From Actinosynnema sp. ALI-1.44 (GTDB taxonomy: Bacteria > Actinomycetota > Actinomycetes > Mycobacteriales > Pseudonocardiaceae), in contig NZ_MTQO01000042.1 in assembly GCF_001984155.1 (NCBI RefSeq), positions 124,001-188,000 of the forward strand: 64,000 nucleotides of DNA, written 5' to 3'. The stretch's first letter is position 1. Every line of letters begins with the position of its first letter. Both the position numbers and the translations under genes were made by a program. The notes under the pieces were generated by a model. It was not told the DNA's origin and did no database searches. It saw nothing but the letters and a program-made list of their open reading frames with translations. Below, in pieces: positions 51,403 through 60,300 of the stretch.

Positions 51403-52326
51403 TCAGCTGAGGACGTCGTACTGCCAGAACTCGGTGCCCACCACGACGGGCTCCTCGAACAGCGCTTCTGGGTCGGCGGGGTCGAACTTGCCGGAGTTGC
51501 GGTAGCCGAGCAGCGTTCCGTCCGGTTTGGTCACGAGCAGGTCCGGCGCGCCGTCGAGATCGATGTCCGTCAGGCACAGGAAGACGTACTCGTTCCAGCC
51601 CTTGGCCACGGTGTACCAGGTGCCTTCGCCCGCTGTGGCGGAGTGCGCGAGGTCGTGGTCGTCGGCGAACTCGAAGATGTCGATGTCACCGTTCTCCCGG
51701 CGCACTACGAGGTCCAGCTTGCCGTTGCCGGTGAAGTCAGCCATGGCGAACGGGAAGTCGGTGGGCGCGACGGTGGTGAGCCGGTGCGGGGTCTTGTCGT
51801 AGGTGTCGTTGGCCACGATGGCCCCGCCGTGGGGGAACCAGTCGACGTTGCCTTCGTTGACCTCGCGGCTGACGGTGTCGTCCGAGCCGTTGCCGGACAC
51901 GTCGGCGAGCGCGACGGTCTCCCACACCCGGCCGTCGTCACGACGTCCCGACACGCGGATCGGCGTGTCGCTGAGCGTCTGCAGCCCGTCGAGACCACCG
52001 TTGTTCTGGTAGAGGAACAGGCCCCATTCGCCGTCCTCGCCCGGGTTGACGCCTTCCAGGCTGAACGCGATCACGTCCGCGGGGCCGCTGCCGTTCTGGG
52101 CGGCGCGCAGGAAGCCGAACCGCTGCCAGCCCATGTCCTTGGCGATCAGCACCGGCTCGCCGAAGGTCGACGTCCCGTCGAACTTCCCGCTGTGCGGCAG
52201 TACGAAGACCTCACCGGTGGCGTTCTTGCGCACCAGCAGGTCGGGCTTGCCATCTCCGTTGAAGGAACGGCTCGCACCGTTTCCCAGCATCGCAACCACT
52301 AGAGAACGCTCCACTTCGTCAGGCAT
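51403..52326 (-). CDS. FG-GAP/VCBS-repeat protein in the starter operon
   Basis: About 307 aa from the ATG before PDEVERS; a GTG at 52365 is also possible and neither has a good ribosome site. At least four repeats with calcium-loop-like sequences are visible: FNGDGKPDLLVRK, VSGNGSDDTV, FTGNGKLDLVVRR and DIDLDGAPDLLVTK, as in FG-GAP/VCBS beta-propellers. Such proteins are normally secreted, but no signal peptide is seen. It lies 15 bases before the VinK-like gene in the same operon. No function in polyketide assembly is known to me for this family. Confidence 0.78.
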   Translation of the reverse strand: MPDEVERSLVVAMLGNGASRSFNGDGKPDLLVRKNATGEVFVLPHSGKFDGTSTFGEPVLIAKDMGWQRFGFLRAAQNGSGPADVIAFSLEGVNPGEDGEWGLFLYQNNGGLDGLQTLSDTPIRVSGRRDDGRVWETVALADVSGNGSDDTVSREVNEGNVDWFPHGGAIVANDTYDKTPHRLTTVAPTDFPFAMADFTGNGKLDLVVRRENGDIDIFEFADDHDLAHSATAGEGTWYTVAKGWNEYVFLCLTDIDLDGAPDLLVTKPDGTLLGYRNSGKFDPADPEALFEEPVVVGTEFWQYDVLS

Positions 52327-52423
52327 ACGCACGCGCGGCGGACAAGCACGCGAAGACAACATCACAGTCGCGGGAGGACGGTGTCACCTCAACCGAGTCT
52401 CACACCGCTACCAGCAAGTTTGA

Positions 52424-52431
52424 ACCCCTAC
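52424..52431. promoter_or_regulatory. ACCCCTAC motif in VCBS-gene promoter gap
   Basis: The same octamer type occurs three times in the other intergenic gap of the cluster (56441-56473). It lies between the NRPS stop and the FG-GAP gene start, and so is a candidate binding site for a pathway regulator. Confidence 0.4.
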
Positions 52432-52462
52432 GCCGAACGCTAAGGGGACCCCAGGGTTCGGA

Positions 52463-55400
52463 TCATCCGAACGCCGCCCGCAGCCTCGGCGCGAGCGCGG
52501 CCGGTGAGGGCTGTTCGAACAGTTCGGTCAGTTTCGGCCGTACTCCGGTCTCGGTCTCGATCCGCTGCACCAGTTTGGCCCCCAGCAGGGAGTTCCCACC
52601 GCTGGCGAAGAAGTTCGACTCCGCGCCGACATCGTTGCGGCCCAGTGTTTCCCGCCAGAGTCCGACGAGGACGTTGACCAACTCGTCGGCGTGGTCCGCA
52701 GGTGTGGCGTCGGCCTCGCCCGGGCGTTCACGCTCGTCGGCGAGCCGCGCGAGCGCGGGATAGTCGACCTTGTCGTTGCCGGTCATGGGAAACGCCTCGA
52801 TCTCGAAGAACTCCGCCGGGACGGACGGCAGTGGGAGCGAGGCACGCGCGTGCTCCCACAGGTCGCCCGGCAGGTCGCCGCCGCGTGGAACCACGAACGC
52901 GACCAGCGACGGGTTGTCCGTGGCGGCACCGGCGAGCAGCACCGCCGCCGCGCGCACCCCGGCGTGCGCCAGCAGCACGGCTTCGACCTCGCCGAGTTCG
53001 ATCCGGTTGCCGCGCAGCTTGATCTGCCGGTCGGCCCGGCCGAGCAGCTCCAGCCTGCCGTCGGGCAGCCAACGGCACAGGTCACCCGTGGCGTAGAACC
53101 GGCCGTACTCGGGATGCTCGCCGAACCGCTCGGCGGTCAGCTCGGGACGGCCGTGGTAGCCCTCGGCGACACCGCTGCCCGCGACGCACAGCTCGCCACG
53201 AACGCCGACCGGCAGGTGCCTGCCACCGGTACCGGCGACGAAAACCTGGGTGTTGGCCAGGGGTTTGCCGACGTCGACACGGCTGGCCGAGGGATCGACG
53301 ATGCCGCTGGTGGACCAGATTGTCGTCTCGGTCGGCCCGTACACGTTGCGCACGCGGCACCCGGTGGCGGTCAGTCGCCGTGCCACCGCGAGCGGCAACG
53401 GTTCACCGCCGCTGAGCAGTTCCCAGCCGGTGAGCGCGCCCGCCGCGTCGTCGAGCACCAGACGCCACGTGGTCGGAGTTGCCTGCATGATGCCGCTTCC
53501 GGCCTGCTCCAGCACTTCCCGCAGGGCACGGCCGTCGGTGCGGGCGTCGTCGGGGGCGACCACGATTCGGCCGCCGGACACCAAAGGAAGGAACAGCTCC
53601 AGTGCCGAGATGTCGAAGCTGAACGTAGTCAGCCAGAGCATCGTGGTCCGGTGGTCGGCGTCGAGTGCGTCGGCGAAGTGCCCGATCAGGTTCGCCAGCG
53701 CGCCGTGGCTGACCAGCGTTCCCTTGGGCAGGCCGGTGGATCCGGAGGTGTAGATGAGGTACGCGCGGTCCGCTGCCGCGGGTTCGGTGGTGCTCACCTC
53801 GGCGGGCGGCGCGGTGTCGACGTCCGGCAGGCACAGCACGGGCAAGTCGCCGGGCACTTCGATTCCGGCCCCCGCCAGGGCGATCCTCGCGCCGGAGTCC
53901 GTGAGTTCGTAGGCGATCCGCTGCGCCGGGTGGTCCGGGTCGAGAGGCAGGTACACCGCTCCGGCCAGCCAGACGCCGAACGCGGCGGCGGCGAGTTCGG
54001 GGCCGCGGCGGCCGGTGAGCGCGACGACATCGCCAGCGCCGACGCCGTGCTCGGTGAGCTGGTCGCGTACGGCGGCAGCGGCGTTCCACAGTGTCCGGTA
54101 GTCGATCCGTCGGTCACCGTCCACAACAGCCACTTCGGCTGGGTTCGCGCTGACCGCGTCGGCGAAGCCGGACAGCACGGTGTTCGGGGTCACCGACCGG
54201 GTCGTCGCGTTGGCCGCACCGATCACCGCGCGGTCACGGTCGCTCCACACGTCCAGTTCCCCGACCGGACGGTCGAAGTCCTTCTCCAGGCTCAACAGCA
54301 GTGCTTCGTACCGCTCGATCATCGACTCGACGTCGGCGGTGTCGAACACGTCGGTGTAGAACGCCGCACGCACGCGCAGGCCGTCCTGGAGGGAGCTGAC
54401 GAAGAACTCCAGGTCGAACTTGCTGGCGCCGTTCTCGATGACGAGCTGTTCCACCTGGCGGCCACCGGCGGTCAGCGGCGCGGACCCGCCCATCGGCGCG
54501 TAGTTGAAGACGTGCCGGAACAGCAGGTTCCGCCAGGCCGACCCGGCGCGCGGGATCGTCTCCACCAGGTCGTCGACCGGGTAGTCCGCGTGTTCCATCG
54601 CGGTGAGGAAGGTCCGGCGGAGCTTGACCACAAGAGCACGGAAGGGCTGCTCGTTGTCGACCGCAGCGCGGATGGTCAGCACGTTGATGTGGTAGCCAAG
54701 CGCCCCAACGGTAGTGCGATCTCGCACGCTCACCGGGGAACCGACGGTCAGGTCGGGCCCGGCGCCGTGGGCGGCCAGCAGGACGTAGTAGGCGGCGAGC
54801 AGGATCACCGCTTCGGGCGCGCGCAGTTCACGTTGCAGCCGTGCCACGATCGTCTTCACCGCAGGGGAAAGGTCGCGCGTGACGACCTGCCCGGTGAGCG
54901 TGACCTGTGACCCGGCGGACCGTTGGCAGCCCAGGTCGAGGTCGGTTCCGGTGAACCCGTCCAGCTGTGCGCGCCAGAACACCTCGCTCTTGGCCGTGGG
55001 CTCGGGCTCGGTCCACACACCCATCGGGGTGCACAGCTCGGCCGGTGGCTGGTGGCCGGACACCAGCGCGTCGTAGATCCGGGTGAACTCGTGCAGCAGG
55101 ATCATCGTCGACACGCCGTCGAAGATGGAGTGGTGCACGGCGAGGCAGAACACGTCGCCGTCCGACCGCGGCACGTATGCCGCGCGCAGCAAAGGCGTGC
55201 CGTCACAGCGGAACGGCGCGGCGATGAACGGGCGCAGGTCGTCGTCCACTGTGTCCGCGACTGGATCCAGCACCGCGATCTCGATGTCGAGCGCGGGCAG
55301 CAGTTGCTTGGTCAGCTCGGCGTCGGTGGCGTGGAAGACGGTCCGGAGCACTTCGTGCCGGGCCAGCACCACGTTCAGAGTATCGGTCAATGCGGACAGC

Positions 55401-55534
55401 CGCAGCTCGCCGTCGATCCGGAAAGCCATGGACAGGTTGTTCACGCCGGAGTCGGGCACAAACGTCTCCAGCAGCCACAGCGCGTGTTCCTTGCGGCTCG
55501 CCGGAACTGTGCCCGCCTGTGCGACCGCGCTCAT
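52463..55534 (-). CDS. NRPS module C-A-PCP, glycine predicted
   Basis: The ATG at 55534 overlaps the thioesterase stop by 4 bases; the protein has 1023 aa. The condensation domain (about 10-440) has AVHHSIFDG; the adenylation domain (about 480-930) has YLIYTSGSTGLPKG, YGPTETTIW and NDKVDYP; the PCP has GGNSLL (Ser near 981). Reading the specificity positions from the anchor motifs gives D-I-L-Q-L-G-V-I-W-K, one change from the classical glycine code, so glycine is predicted. There is no TE, epimerase or reductase domain. The C domain probably condenses a polyketide from the preceding ketoacyl module with glycine. Confidence 0.9.
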   Translation of the reverse strand: MSAVAQAGTVPASRKEHALWLLETFVPDSGVNNLSMAFRIDGELRLSALTDTLNVVLARHEVLRTVFHATDAELTKQLLPALDIEIAVLDPVADTVDDDLRPFIAAPFRCDGTPLLRAAYVPRSDGDVFCLAVHHSIFDGVSTMILLHEFTRIYDALVSGHQPPAELCTPMGVWTEPEPTAKSEVFWRAQLDGFTGTDLDLGCQRSAGSQVTLTGQVVTRDLSPAVKTIVARLQRELRAPEAVILLAAYYVLLAAHGAGPDLTVGSPVSVRDRTTVGALGYHINVLTIRAAVDNEQPFRALVVKLRRTFLTAMEHADYPVDDLVETIPRAGSAWRNLLFRHVFNYAPMGGSAPLTAGGRQVEQLVIENGASKFDLEFFVSSLQDGLRVRAAFYTDVFDTADVESMIERYEALLLSLEKDFDRPVGELDVWSDRDRAVIGAANATTRSVTPNTVLSGFADAVSANPAEVAVVDGDRRIDYRTLWNAAAAVRDQLTEHGVGAGDVVALTGRRGPELAAAAFGVWLAGAVYLPLDPDHPAQRIAYELTDSGARIALAGAGIEVPGDLPVLCLPDVDTAPPAEVSTTEPAAADRAYLIYTSGSTGLPKGTLVSHGALANLIGHFADALDADHRTTMLWLTTFSFDISALELFLPLVSGGRIVVAPDDARTDGRALREVLEQAGSGIMQATPTTWRLVLDDAAGALTGWELLSGGEPLPLAVARRLTATGCRVRNVYGPTETTIWSTSGIVDPSASRVDVGKPLANTQVFVAGTGGRHLPVGVRGELCVAGSGVAEGYHGRPELTAERFGEHPEYGRFYATGDLCRWLPDGRLELLGRADRQIKLRGNRIELGEVEAVLLAHAGVRAAAVLLAGAATDNPSLVAFVVPRGGDLPGDLWEHARASLPLPSVPAEFFEIEAFPMTGNDKVDYPALARLADERERPGEADATPADHADELVNVLVGLWRETLGRNDVGAESNFFASGGNSLLGAKLVQRIETETGVRPKLTELFEQPSPAALAPRLRAAFG

Positions 55535-56370
55535 CGCTGGTCCACGCGCAGCAGACCGGTGATCGCCTCGGCGACCCGGTCCGACCGCAGCAGCTCGGGG
55601 TGCTCCACGTCGACCCGCAGCTCCTTCGCGACCAGCGCGGAGTCCGAGCCGTCGGCGGTGCGGTGGGGGTTGAGTCCGCTCTGCGGGCTGGTGGAGCTGA
55701 TCGCGGTCGCCGAACGCCACGCCGATTCGACGTCCAGCTGCGCCGCGATGGACAGGTAGGAGATGAAGGCACCGAACATGCCCAGGATCTCGCCGGAGCT
55801 CGTCTCGTCGAGGCCCATGTCGGCCAGTGTCTGCTTCGCGACCGGCAGGAACAGGTGGAACAGCTCGGCGGCGAACCGGGTCACGTCCGGCGGCTGGACC
55901 TCGGCGAGCCTGGCCGCCTCCGAGCGCAGCATGGTGACCTTGTCCTGGGGGAAGACCCCGGCGAGGTTGCCGATCATCTTCTCGAACTGCCAGTACAGCG
56001 TGCCGACCGTCGCCTGCTCCGGGTCGAGCAGGATCAGCGCGGGCGGCTCGTCCTGCCGGGCGGCGATCCGCTCGGCCAGCGCCGCGCCGTAGACGGAACC
56101 GACGCAGAACCCGAGGATCCCGCGGACGGTGACGCCGCTCCCGGCGAGCTCGGCGTCCCATCGTTCGATGTAGTCGGAGCCGGTCAGCCCGGACCCGGGG
56201 GTCACCTGCGGCGGCACGGTCTGCCAGAACGCCTGGCCTGGCTCAAGCCGGGGTGCCAGATCCGCGAACCCGGCCTCCGGCCTGCCGGTCACCGGGAAGT
56301 CGACCGCGAGCACGACGTCACGGTCGCTGCCGCCGGACAGCACAGTCCAGGAGCTGAGTTGGGTCTTCAC
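55531..56370 (-). CDS. Stand-alone thioesterase with Cys nucleophile
   Basis: The 279-aa alpha/beta-hydrolase starts at GTG. The nucleophile elbow reads ILGFCVGSVYG with Cys89 where type II thioesterases have GxSxG. LILLDPEQ could supply the Asp and DVEHPELL the His. Its stop overlaps the NRPS start, so it probably releases or cyclises the glycyl chain. Cys-nucleophile TEs are known to favour ring formation over hydrolysis in several NRPS systems, so macrolactam or strained-ring closure is possible. A proofreading type II role cannot be excluded. Confidence 0.75.
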   Translation of the reverse strand: MKTQLSSWTVLSGGSDRDVVLAVDFPVTGRPEAGFADLAPRLEPGQAFWQTVPPQVTPGSGLTGSDYIERWDAELAGSGVTVRGILGFCVGSVYGAALAERIAARQDEPPALILLDPEQATVGTLYWQFEKMIGNLAGVFPQDKVTMLRSEAARLAEVQPPDVTRFAAELFHLFLPVAKQTLADMGLDETSSGEILGMFGAFISYLSIAAQLDVESAWRSATAISSTSPQSGLNPHRTADGSDSALVAKELRVDVEHPELLRSDRVAEAITGLLRVDQR

Positions 56371-56440
56371 GAGTACTCCCCAGATTTGGGCGCGACAACA
56401 GGCGCGCTGGAAACATAACGACAGACGGGCAAGGCCAGGA

Positions 56441-56473
56441 ACCCCTAGCCGGGGACCCCTACACCACCCCTAG
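56441..56473. promoter_or_regulatory. Three ACCCCTA[G/C] repeats before the TE gene
   Basis: Copies at 56441-56448, 56455-56462 and 56466-56473 lie in the gap between the VinJ-like stop and the thioesterase start. Short repeated motifs of this type before biosynthetic operons often bind pathway activators; no such activator gene is in the window. Confidence 0.45.
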
Positions 56474-56485
56474 AACCGCGGGTGA

Positions 56486-57382
56486 TCAGGCGATCTCAGC
56501 GAGGAATTCGAGCATCAGGGAATCGAACAACTCAGGTTGTTCGACGTGCGGCATGTGGCTGGATTCCGGCAGGACCTCCCACCGCGCGCCTTTGATCTCG
56601 TCGGCGAACGGCCGGGCGGTGGCCGGTGTGGCCTCGTCGTGCCTGCCGGTGATCACCAAGGTGGGCACGGTGATGTCCGGCAACTGGTCGACCACGGAGA
56701 AGTCCTTGAGCGTGCCGATGACGTGGAACTCGTTGGGGCCGTTCATGGTGCTGTAGACGGTGGGGTCGTCGAACATCTCCATGAAGCTCGCCCGCACCTC
56801 CTTCGGCCACGGCTGCACGCGGCAGAGGTGCCGGTTGTAGAACGCCATCGTCGCCTCGAAGTACTCCTTGCTGTCGGTGGTGCCCGCCGCCTCGTGACGG
56901 CTGAGCACCGCCTGCACCTCGGCGGGCAGTTCGGCGCGCAGCAAAGCCGTTTCGGCCCGCCAGGTGACCATCGACGCGGGCGAGTTCGCGATCACCAGCC
57001 CCCGCAGCCCGGCCGGCTGGGTCGCCGCGTGCGCCGCACCGAGCATGCCGCCCCACGACTGGCCGAACAGGACGTAGTCCTCGATCACGCCGAGCCCGTC
57101 GAGCAGGTTGTCCAGTTCGTCGAGGAACAGCTGCGGCGTCCAGAAGTCCTTGCGGTGGTGAGGAAGGTGGGTTGAGCCGCCGTTGCCGAGCTGGTCGTAG
57201 TGCACGACCGGCCAGCCGTGCCCGGCCAGTTCGGCCAGGCGCAGCAGGTAGTCGTGGGTGTTGCCCGGACCGCCGTGCAGCACCACCAGCGGCGGTTTGC
57301 CCGAGCCGAGGTCACCGGTGACCCGGTACCACGTCTCGTACTGGCCGAAAGGGAGCTTCCCGCTCTTGACCGGAGCATTCAT
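56486..57382 (-). CDS. VinJ-like proline iminopeptidase-family aminopeptidase
   Basis: The ATG before NAPVKSG is preferred because AGGGAGAAGG precedes it by about 5 bases; the upstream GTG would overlap the PKS stop. The 298-aa S33 hydrolase shows the oxyanion HGGPG, nucleophile GQSWGG (Ser109), Asp in TGRHDE and His in SSHMPH. In vicenistatin biosynthesis VinJ removes the protecting alanine from the finished chain and frees the amine for macrolactam closure. Position directly after PKS-2 and the presence of the other Vin-like genes support the same role. Confidence 0.85.
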   Translation of the reverse strand: MNAPVKSGKLPFGQYETWYRVTGDLGSGKPPLVVLHGGPGNTHDYLLRLAELAGHGWPVVHYDQLGNGGSTHLPHHRKDFWTPQLFLDELDNLLDGLGVIEDYVLFGQSWGGMLGAAHAATQPAGLRGLVIANSPASMVTWRAETALLRAELPAEVQAVLSRHEAAGTTDSKEYFEATMAFYNRHLCRVQPWPKEVRASFMEMFDDPTVYSTMNGPNEFHVIGTLKDFSVVDQLPDITVPTLVITGRHDEATPATARPFADEIKGARWEVLPESSHMPHVEQPELFDSLMLEFLAEIA

Positions 57383-57399
57383 GACAACCTTCTCCCTGT

Positions 57400-60300
57400 T
57401 CACGCCAGCGCTCCGCGGAGGTACTCGGCCAGCGCGTCCGGCGTCGGATATTCGTAGATGACATCGACGGGTATTTCGATCTCGGTGAGCGCGATGAGCC
57501 GATTGCGCAGTTCCACCGCGGCCAGCGAGGACAGGCCGAGGTCGAAGAACTCGGTGTCCGGCTCGACCGCCGCGCCCGAGCTGTGGCCCAGCACGGCGGC
57601 GATCTCCCCCACCAGCACTTCGAGCAGCACACCGTGCTTGTCCTCGTCGGGCAACGGCACCAGCCGGTCGCAGAGGGCGACCACGGTGGTCTCGACGGCT
57701 GGTTCAGTGGCCGGTGCGAGCTCGGTGAGAACTACGTCGGCTTCGTCCGCGAGGGCCGACCGCACGGCCTTGCTCAGCAGTTCGTCCCGCGCGGTGCCCA
57801 CCGCGATCGTGGTCGCCGGTCGCCCGGCGGCTCGGCGACGTGCGGCCCACGCGCGATGGGCCGCGTTGTCCTCGCTGTCCGAGAACAGCGCGACGGTGCT
57901 GAGGCCGTCGGTCAGCTCGACCGGAACGTCCGGTTCGGTGTGCAGCACGGCGGTGATCCAGCCGGTCGCGAGGGCGGCTTCGGCGTCTGCGAGGGTGACC
58001 GTCACGCCACGTTCGCGTAGTTCGGCCGCGAGGTCGTCCCCTCCTCCGGCCAGGACCAGGTCAGTGGCCTCGCAGTCGGCAGCCCACCGGGCCACTCGGG
58101 CGCCGAGCGCACCGCCTGCGCCGGTGACCAGCACCGGCCCGGTCGCTCGCCACGACGCGGCCGGAGCCTGCGTCTGCTCGAGTTGCCTGGCGAACGCACG
58201 CCCGGCGCGGACAGCGATCCGGTGTTCGGTGGTTCCGCTCGCCAGGACTCCAGCGAGCCATGTCGCCGCTCGCTGATCGAGCTGCTGGGGAAGGTCGACG
58301 ACAGTGGTGGCCCTGTCCCACAGCTCCGCCTGCACGGGGTCCGGGAGGGGTTCGTTCGTACCGACCCGGACCGCGCCTCGTGTCACCGTCCACGTCTCAG
58401 CCGCATCGGTTCGCAGCTGGAGTAGCCCGACCGCGTCTGGGTCGGTGACCACGATGACGTCGGCACCGCGGGCGGTCAGCGCCGCGGCACAGTCCTGGAT
58501 GAACGGGGCGTCCTCGGGTACGACGATCCGCCAGGTCCCGGACAGCGTGGTGGTGGTGTCCGGGATCGCCACCCAGCCGAGGTGGTGGCGGAGCTTCGCG
58601 GCGGCGGTGTCGTCGGCCTGCTTGCGCCGCCAGGTCGCCAGGACCGACAGCACAGCCTCGAATTCCACGTTCGTGTCGACGTCGAGCACCTTGGCGAGGG
58701 CCGTCGGGTCTTCCCGGTCGACCGCGTCCCAGAAGAGCTGGTCCACACTCGTCACGTCGGCCCGTGGCGCCGGTTTCGGCCAGTAGTGCTGCCGTTGGAA
58801 GGCGTACGTCGGCAGGTCGACACGAATAGCCTGGTAGGGCGCGAAGAACGCCTTCCAGTCCACGGTGACGCCGTGGATGTGCAGTCGTGCCAAGGCGTGG
58901 ACGAGGGCGGTCTCGGTGTCGCGGTCACGGCGGAGCGTCGGCAAGAACGTCGCAGGGACGGTGTCCGGGCCCATCACCGACAGGACCGCGTCCGGGCCGA
59001 TCTCCAGTACCGTGCCCACCTCGACGGTCAGAGCCCTGACAGCATCCGCGAACCGGACCGGCTCCCGAACCTGACGCACCCAATAACCCGGGTCACTCCA
59101 CTCATCCGACACCACCGCACCGGTCACGGTGGAAACACACGTAAGACTCGATGCCCCGAACCCGATACCCGAGATCGCGTGCGCGAAGTCCGCCAGCATC
59201 GGCTCCATCAGCGCTGAGTGGAACGCGTGACTCACCCGCAACTTCCGGGTCTTCACATTCCCCAACGCACCGACAACCTGATCAACCGCGGACCCGATGC
59301 CGGACAACACCACGGAGGCCGGGCCGTTGATCGCCGCGATCGACACACCCTCAACCAACAGCGGGGCCACGGCATCCTCACTGGCGGCGACCGACACCAT
59401 CGCGCCACCCTCAGGCAAAGCCTGCATCAACTTCGCCCGAGCCGACACCAGCGCACACGCGTCCTCAAGCGACAGAACCCCGGCCACGTGAGCAGCGGCG
59501 ATCTCACCAACCGAATGGCCCGCGACCGCTTCGGCGTCCACTCCCCACGCCTTCAGCTGACGCCACAACGCCACCTCGACCATGAACAGCACCCGCTGCG
59601 CGATCCCGGTAGGGTCCACCACCGCGTCGGGGTCGGTCACGATCGTGGGATCCAGGTCCATCAGGGCGCAGATCTCGTCGACTGCCTCGGTGAACACGGA
59701 GAACCGCCCGTACAACCCGGCAGCCATCCCAGCCCACTGCGCGCCCTGACCCGTGAACACGACAGCCACGCGGCCGGAAACCCCACCGGAAACCGGTTCG
59801 ACGGAGTCCAGGCCCGCCAGCAGCTCGTCGCGTGACGAACCCACCAGCACGGCCCGGTGCTTGAACGCGGTACGGGCGGTGAGCAGTGAATAGGCCACGT
59901 CCACCGGAGACACCGCCGGATCGCCGGAAATCCGGGCCTTGAGTCGCGCGGCCTGTTCCCGCAACGCCTCCGGGCTCTTGGCCGACAGGACCCACGGCAC
60001 CACGACCGGTTCCTGCGGCCGTTCAGCCACAGCAGGGGCAGGGACTTGTTCGAGGATGACGTGCGCGTTGGTGCCGCTGATGCCGAACGAGGACACCGCC
60101 GCCCGGCGTGGACGGCCGTCGACGTCCCAGCGGCGCGATTCGGTCAGGAGCTCGACGGCGCCCGCACTCCAGTCGATGTGCGGCGAGGGCTCGTCCACGT
60201 GCAGCGTCTTGGGCAGCACGCCGTGCCGCATGGCCTGCACCATCTTGATCACGCCTGCCACGCCCGCGGCCGCCTGGGTGTGTCCGATGTTCGACTTGAT

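Noticed and set aside
50176..54910. Long plus-strand open frames opposite the VinK-like, FG-GAP and NRPS genes
   Set aside because: They mirror strongly supported minus-strand genes with clear family motifs.
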